From: Sphaerisporangium rufum | GTDB taxonomy: Bacteria; Actinomycetota; Actinomycetes; Streptosporangiales; Streptosporangiaceae | Assembly: GCF_016863395.1 (NCBI RefSeq) | Contig: NZ_BOOU01000040.1 | Location: 1 to 35,602, forward strand | Reading direction: 5' to 3' | Length of the DNA stretch: 35,602 nucleotides | Part shown: positions 31,531 through 35,602 of the stretch, piece after piece | Layout: each line of letters begins with the position of its first letter | How positions within the stretch are numbered: the stretch's first letter is position 1 | Notes under the pieces: model-generated | Databases searched by the model: none | What the model saw: only the letters and a program-made list of their open reading frames with translations | What the model was told of the DNA's origin: nothing | Translations under genes and position numbers: made by a program

Positions 31531-34004
31531 GACCGCACCTCCTGCGCCGACCTGCTCGCCCGCCCACCTGGATCATGCAGGCTCTCGCCGGGTTTGTCGT
31601 GGGTCGGATTGGTGTCCAGCCACCGCAGCAGCTCCTCGGAGATGAGGTCGACACCGATCCGGCCGGCCCGCCCGTCCAGGTCGCGGAAGACGCACTCGCC
31701 GTTGCCGAGCGCGCGCAGCGCGGCCTTGTGCTCCTCCGACGGCTCCAGGCCGAGCAGCGCCATCACGTTCTCCACCTCGACCCGCTCGGTGGAACGGAAC
31801 GCGAACACCGAGGACAGGCAGTTGGTGACCTGCTCGTTCAGCAGGTCGCCGGCGTTCTGCGACACCAGCACCAGCGCGGTGTTGCGCGAGCGGCCCATCC
31901 GGGAGACCTCGGGCACCAGCTTGGCCCCCTCCGGGGTGGAGGTGATCGCCCACGCCTCGTCCAGGAAGATGGCCTTCGGCGCCCGGCGGTCCAGCCCGTT
32001 CATCAACCGGCGGGCGAACTGCGACACCAGGTAGAGCAGCGCCACCGACAGCCGCTGCTCGTAGGAGTAATCGTCCCGCGCCGTGGCGACGTCCGGCAGG
32101 GTGAGCCCGCCCAGGGTGAACACGGTGGTCCAGCCCTCGGTGTCGATCTGCTCGCCGCCGGAGGCGTCGAAGCACAGCCGGGCCAGGTGCATCTCGGCCA
32201 TCGAGCGCAGCACCGCGCCGAGGTTGCGCGACGCGGCGTCCTCGGCCTGCTCCAGGTGGTCGACCACCTTGCCCAGCGACGGGTCCGGCGCGTTGGACAC
32301 CGTGGCCACCGCCTGGATCATCGCCGACTCCCGCTCCTCCGACATGCGGGGCAGCAGCAGCCGCAGCGTCTCGGTGGCCATGGTCTTCTTGGTCGCGATG
32401 TCGTCGCCGAACGAGAACGGGTCCAGCAGCCCGGGCGCCGCCGAGCCGAGCGGGATGACCCGCGCCCGGCGCCCGCGGCGGCGCAGCAACTCGACCAACG
32501 ACTCGGCGTCCCCCTTGGGGTCGATCACCGCGACCGTCACCCCGCGCAGCGCCATCTGGTAGATGAGCAGCAGCGCGAGCGTCGTCTTGCCGCCGCCCGG
32601 CTCGCCGGTGATGGCGATGGCCGTCGGGCGGTTGCGCGTCGCGGCGACCAGCGGGTCGAAGTGCACGATCGCCCGGGCCCGGCCCAGCGTCTCCCCGATG
32701 TACGGCCCGGCCCAGCCCGCGCCGGTCTCGTCGGCGCGGTCGCCGAGGTCGACGGTGGCGGTGGCCATGCCGCCGGCGATCGTGCGCAGCGGCTGCCGCT
32801 GGGCGTAGGCGTTGACCCGCACCCGCTCGCCGGGCAGCGACTCGCAGAACAGCGAGAACTGGTCGCCGGTGGAGTTCACGATGTCGATGCCCATGTCGCG
32901 GTAGTGCTCCACGACGGCCTCGACCCGCTGCACGCACATCTCCTCGGTCGGCGCGGCCACGATCAGCCGGTGCCAGCCGTACACGAACGGCAGCCGTTCC
33001 TTGGTGATGCCGTGCTCCAGCATGCGGGCCGCGTCGATCTGCTCGGCCAGCGCCAGCGGCGCCTCCGCCCCGGCCTCGCGGATGTGGATGTCCATGTCAC
33101 GGGCGTGCGCGAGCTTGCGCGCGACGTCCTTGCTCGCCTTCACCGGCGGGATGAGGCGCATCCGCGAGCTGACCTCGACCGGAAACGGTAACTGGTCCAT
33201 GAAGTGCAGCCAGGGCTCGCCGTCCGGGAACGGCATCAGGTCCGGGAACCGGGCGAACGACAGGTGCGCCACGTAGGAGTCGCCCGCCGGCTGCTCGATG
33301 CGCAGGAACGACCGCCCGTTGTGGATCTGCCCCTCCACCAGGGACTCCACCTCGCCCTTCCCCCACCGCCGGGACGGGGTGGCCGACGGCGGCGGGTCGC
33401 CCAGCGAGCCGGACGCGGCGTGCCGGAACAGCCACGCCACCTCGCCGGAGGTCGCGTGCCGGGCGTACAGCGCGCTGGACGACAGCGCCCGGCCCAGCCG
33501 CTCGGCCTGTTCGGTCCACTTGGCGATCTCGGTGGCCGGGATCTGGTCGTCCTCGATGCCGAGGGACCGCTCGCTCTTCTGGTAGAAGCCGAAGATCTGG
33601 GCGAGCACGCCGGTGCCGAGCTGCGCACCGCGCGGGCCGAGCCGGACGCCGAGGTAGACCTCCTTGGTCCAGAAGTCCTTGGCCCAGACGTGCCGGTACA
33701 TCTCCTCCAGGTAGTCGCGCCAGCCCTCCCCCTCGTCGGAGGTGGCGTTGAGCGCCATCGCCCACTCCGCCGCCGGGTAGGCCCGGTGCGCCACCCGCAG
33801 GTGCACCTCCGCGTCGCTCATCCGGATCGCGGCCAGCGCGATCGTGATGTTGGTGGCCAGCGCCTCCCGCTCCTCGGCGGTCACGAACTCGTAGCTCACC
33901 GTGGGCAGCCGGAAATAGGCCCAGGCGGCCGTGTCGGTCAGCAGGACACGGTCGTCGAAGTAGCGGACGGCCAGCCGGCTGCGCGACCGTGATGACCGGC
34001 CCAT
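31527..34004 (-). CDS. VirB4-like conjugation/secretion ATPase
   Basis: 825 residues from ATG 34004. The N-terminal half (about 1-430) is the CagE/TrbE/VirB-like part. Walker A is GEPGGGKTT (467-475), followed by VAVIDPKGD at about 492-500. Walker B is KAIFLDEAW (677-685) with Asp682 and Glu683, then LVSQNAGDL and a TERVEVENVMALLGL end typical of VirB4/TraC. It powers assembly or transport of type IV secretion machines at the inner membrane. Closest logic is Tn916 Orf16. It follows the MinD-like gene by 37 bp and is coupled to the VirB6-like gene. All ATPase residues are present. Confidence 0.92.
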   Translation of the reverse strand: MGRSSRSRSRLAVRYFDDRVLLTDTAAWAYFRLPTVSYEFVTAEEREALATNITIALAAIRMSDAEVHLRVAHRAYPAAEWAMALNATSDEGEGWRDYLEEMYRHVWAKDFWTKEVYLGVRLGPRGAQLGTGVLAQIFGFYQKSERSLGIEDDQIPATEIAKWTEQAERLGRALSSSALYARHATSGEVAWLFRHAASGSLGDPPPSATPSRRWGKGEVESLVEGQIHNGRSFLRIEQPAGDSYVAHLSFARFPDLMPFPDGEPWLHFMDQLPFPVEVSSRMRLIPPVKASKDVARKLAHARDMDIHIREAGAEAPLALAEQIDAARMLEHGITKERLPFVYGWHRLIVAAPTEEMCVQRVEAVVEHYRDMGIDIVNSTGDQFSLFCESLPGERVRVNAYAQRQPLRTIAGGMATATVDLGDRADETGAGWAGPYIGETLGRARAIVHFDPLVAATRNRPTAIAITGEPGGGKTTLALLLIYQMALRGVTVAVIDPKGDAESLVELLRRRGRRARVIPLGSAAPGLLDPFSFGDDIATKKTMATETLRLLLPRMSEERESAMIQAVATVSNAPDPSLGKVVDHLEQAEDAASRNLGAVLRSMAEMHLARLCFDASGGEQIDTEGWTTVFTLGGLTLPDVATARDDYSYEQRLSVALLYLVSQFARRLMNGLDRRAPKAIFLDEAWAITSTPEGAKLVPEVSRMGRSRNTALVLVSQNAGDLLNEQVTNCLSSVFAFRSTERVEVENVMALLGLEPSEEHKAALRALGNGECVFRDLDGRAGRIGVDLISEELLRWLDTNPTHDKPGESLHDPGGRASRSAQEVRS

Positions 34005-34041
34005 CAGCCGGCCCGATCCGCGCGCCTGGGTCGCTTGCTGG

Positions 34042-35602
34042 TCACTGGGCCACTTCCTCCTCGCTCGGACGGCGGATGGCCGCCAGCCCGCTCACCACCA
34101 CTCCCGCCAGGGCGACGTACGCCCGGCGCCCGCCCGGCCGCAGGTGGCCCGGCTGTGCCGGCCCCGGCCGGCCCGGCGCCAGCTCGTCCTCCCAGGGCAC
34201 CCGGACGATCGCCCGGCACCGGCCGCGGGCCACCGCCTCGGCCTGCTCGACGCCCGCCATGCTGCGCCGGCTCACCCCGTTCACCACCATGATCGCGCGG
34301 CGGCGGAGCTCGACGGACCCGTGCCCGTCCAGCCAGTCGAAGGTCATCGCCACCGCGTCCGGGGCGTCCTCGCTCGCCGGGGCCACCAGGATGAGCTGGT
34401 CGGCGTGCGGCAGCATGCGGGCGGCCACCGCCGCGGCCGGATCGACCACGATCAGGTTGTAGTGCCGGTCCAGCACCCGCATCGCCGCCGCCAGCCGCCG
34501 CTCGGAGAACAACCCGCGGTCGGCCAGCCGGCGGGCCGCCGCGGCGTCCGCGTCCGAGCCGATGACCTCCAGTCCGGAGTCGCAGCGGGTGGTGTAGGAA
34601 CGCATGCTCAGGTAGCCGCTGATGCCGTCCAGGCAGGCCATCAGCGAGGTCAGCGACTCCGGCGACTCGGCGGCGATCCGGCCGGTCATGGTGTGGTCGC
34701 CGACGCCGGCGTCCACCGCCAGCACCCGGCCGTCCCGATAGCGCGCCAGCGTGTGGCCGAGCATCAGCGCCGTCGTGGTCTGCCCGGCGCCGCCGGTGCA
34801 GCCGAGGACGACGACCCGGCGGCTGCCGGTGAACGGCGTCCGGGCCCGCGCCTCGTCCGCCTCCAGGCCGTCCTGGCGGCTCGGCCCGCCGCCGCCCACG
34901 ACGACCTGGGCCAGCCGCCGCCAGCCGCCGGACTGCTCGCGGCCGACCACCGACTCCACCCGGCGCACCCGCGGCTCCTCGCCGCCCGGGGGCCGCGCTC
35001 CGGGCACCGACGGCGCGGCCGGGCTCGCGGTGCCGCCGGCGCCGGGCACCGCCCGGATCGACAGCGGCGGCACTCCCCGCCCGTGCCTCTCCTCCCGCCC
35101 GGTCCGGGTACCGGGCTCGGTGGCCGGTGCCTCCGCCGCCGGCCATTCTCCCGCGGTCCCCGTCCCCGCGGTCCGCGTTCCCGCGGCACCGGCCTCCGGC
35201 CGCCCTTCTCCGCTCTGCACGCCCGGCCGAATCGGCCGGCCGCCTTCGCTCTCCGTGCCCGGCCACGCCGACCGGCCGCCTTCGCTCTGCGTGCCCGGCC
35301 GCGCCGACGGGCCACTTTCGCTCGCCGCCGACGGCCACGCCGGCCGCCCGCCCTCGCTCTCCGCCGGCCGGCCACTCTCGCTTTCCACCGCCGGCCGCTC
35401 GCTCGCGGGTGCGGACGGCACCGGCCAGCCCACCACGGGGCCCGGGCGGGCGGGCGGCTCCGCCGGGGGGCGTCCCGGCGCACCGGCCGCCTCCTGGCCG
35501 GCGGCCGGCCGTACCGGCCAGTCGATCTGCCGCGGCGCCGGCCCGAGGACCCGCCCGAACCTGGCCGGCGGCTCGGCCGGCGCCTGCTCGGCGGTTCGCT
35601 CC
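34042..35602 (-). CDS. MinD/ParA-like P-loop protein lacking the P-loop lysines (partial)
   Basis: The frame stays open to the right edge, so the start is probably outside. A GTG at 35436 is only an internal possibility, since coding-like sequence (RQIDWPVRP) continues above it. About 250 disordered residues with SEGGRP repeats precede a MinD/ParA/Soj domain: VVVLGCTGGAGQTTTALMLG, VLAVDAGVGDHTMTGRIA, NLIVVDPAAAVAARMLPHADQLILVAPAS and MVVNGVSRR. In the deviant Walker A (KGGxGKT) both lysines are replaced (TGGAGQT; Gln codon at 34782-34780). ATP hydrolysis may be lost. A hydrophobic C-terminal stretch follows. It heads the VirB4-like row and may position the apparatus. Confidence 0.8.
   Translation of the reverse strand, partial: ERTAEQAPAEPPARFGRVLGPAPRQIDWPVRPAAGQEAAGAPGRPPAEPPARPGPVVGWPVPSAPASERPAVESESGRPAESEGGRPAWPSAASESGPSARPGTQSEGGRSAWPGTESEGGRPIRPGVQSGEGRPEAGAAGTRTAGTGTAGEWPAAEAPATEPGTRTGREERHGRGVPPLSIRAVPGAGGTASPAAPSVPGARPPGGEEPRVRRVESVVGREQSGGWRRLAQVVVGGGGPSRQDGLEADEARARTPFTGSRRVVVLGCTGGAGQTTTALMLGHTLARYRDGRVLAVDAGVGDHTMTGRIAAESPESLTSLMACLDGISGYLSMRSYTTRCDSGLEVIGSDADAAAARRLADRGLFSERRLAAAMRVLDRHYNLIVVDPAAAVAARMLPHADQLILVAPASEDAPDAVAMTFDWLDGHGSVELRRRAIMVVNGVSRRSMAGVEQAEAVARGRCRAIVRVPWEDELAPGRPGPAQPGHLRPGGRRAYVALAGVVVSGLAAIRRPSEEEVAQ
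35201..35400. repeat. Imperfect coding repeats in MinD-like N-terminus
   Basis: Units of about 27-45 bp sharing GGCCGCC and TTCGCTCT recur about five times. They encode variants of SEGGRPAWPG, SEGGRSAWPG, SEGGRPIRPG and SESGRPA. They keep the frame. Confidence 0.7.

Noticed and set aside
34004-35338. 444-codon alternative frame over the MinD-like gene
   Set aside because: It lacks any P-loop or domain sequence; the other frame shows clear MinD/ParA motifs.

Overview
The window is about 72-75% GC chromosomal DNA with GTG starts, four-base start/stop overlaps and proline/alanine-rich secreted proteins. This points to a filamentous actinomycete. A GH11-CBM2 xylanase, an actinobacterial Sdh1-type succinate dehydrogenase, a menaquinone-type SdhCAB and a conjugation-like gene row fit Streptosporangiales or a relative; that placement is inference. 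I see no rRNA, tRNA, CRISPR array or transposase.

Layout. 1-660: left edge, with a partial reverse-strand gene and, upstream of it, a 47-residue reverse-strand ORF carrying four GTTWD motifs behind a good ribosome binding site. It looks like a multi-core RiPP precursor and is the most novel item here. 661-5508: a secreted propeller-like protein, an ArsR-type regulator divergent from an MFS transporter, and a second MFS protein whose central loop is a 15-bp minisatellite. 5853-8215: a secreted xylanase and two tandem paralogous small secreted four-cysteine proteins.

8343-20158: energy metabolism and signalling. A reverse-strand sdhCAB operon (cytochrome b558 type) is divergent from a LysR regulator. 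Next come a receiver-SpoIIE phosphatase, a CHASE3/HAMP histidine kinase and an Rcp1-like receiver as one coupled operon, then a forward-strand Sdh1-type operon (membrane anchor, flavoprotein, iron-sulfur protein). Each SDH operon has a 9/10 match to the CRP/GlxR half-sites (TGTGA-N6-TCACA) upstream, suggesting joint cAMP-CRP-type control.

20211-22613: a low-GC AlbA_2/Schlafen-like gene that looks acquired. A 61-bp perfect palindrome covers its ribosome binding site. It is bracketed by a decayed copy (20269-20326) and an apparently 5'-truncated copy (22302-22613) of one short gene.

22627-35602: a reverse-strand cluster resembling a chromosomal type IV secretion or Tn916-like conjugation apparatus. 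It contains a MinD/ParA-like protein without the P-loop lysines, a VirB4-like ATPase, a VirB6/TrbL-like membrane protein, a TcpC/VirB8-like protein, and a lytic transglycosylase-NlpC/P60 hydrolase. A MutT-like NUDIX enzyme and two proline-rich surface proteins with C-terminal or central membrane anchors follow. No relaxase, coupling protein or integrase is visible, so it may be a domesticated surface or secretion machine. Long ORFs opposite these genes are GC-driven shadows and were left out.
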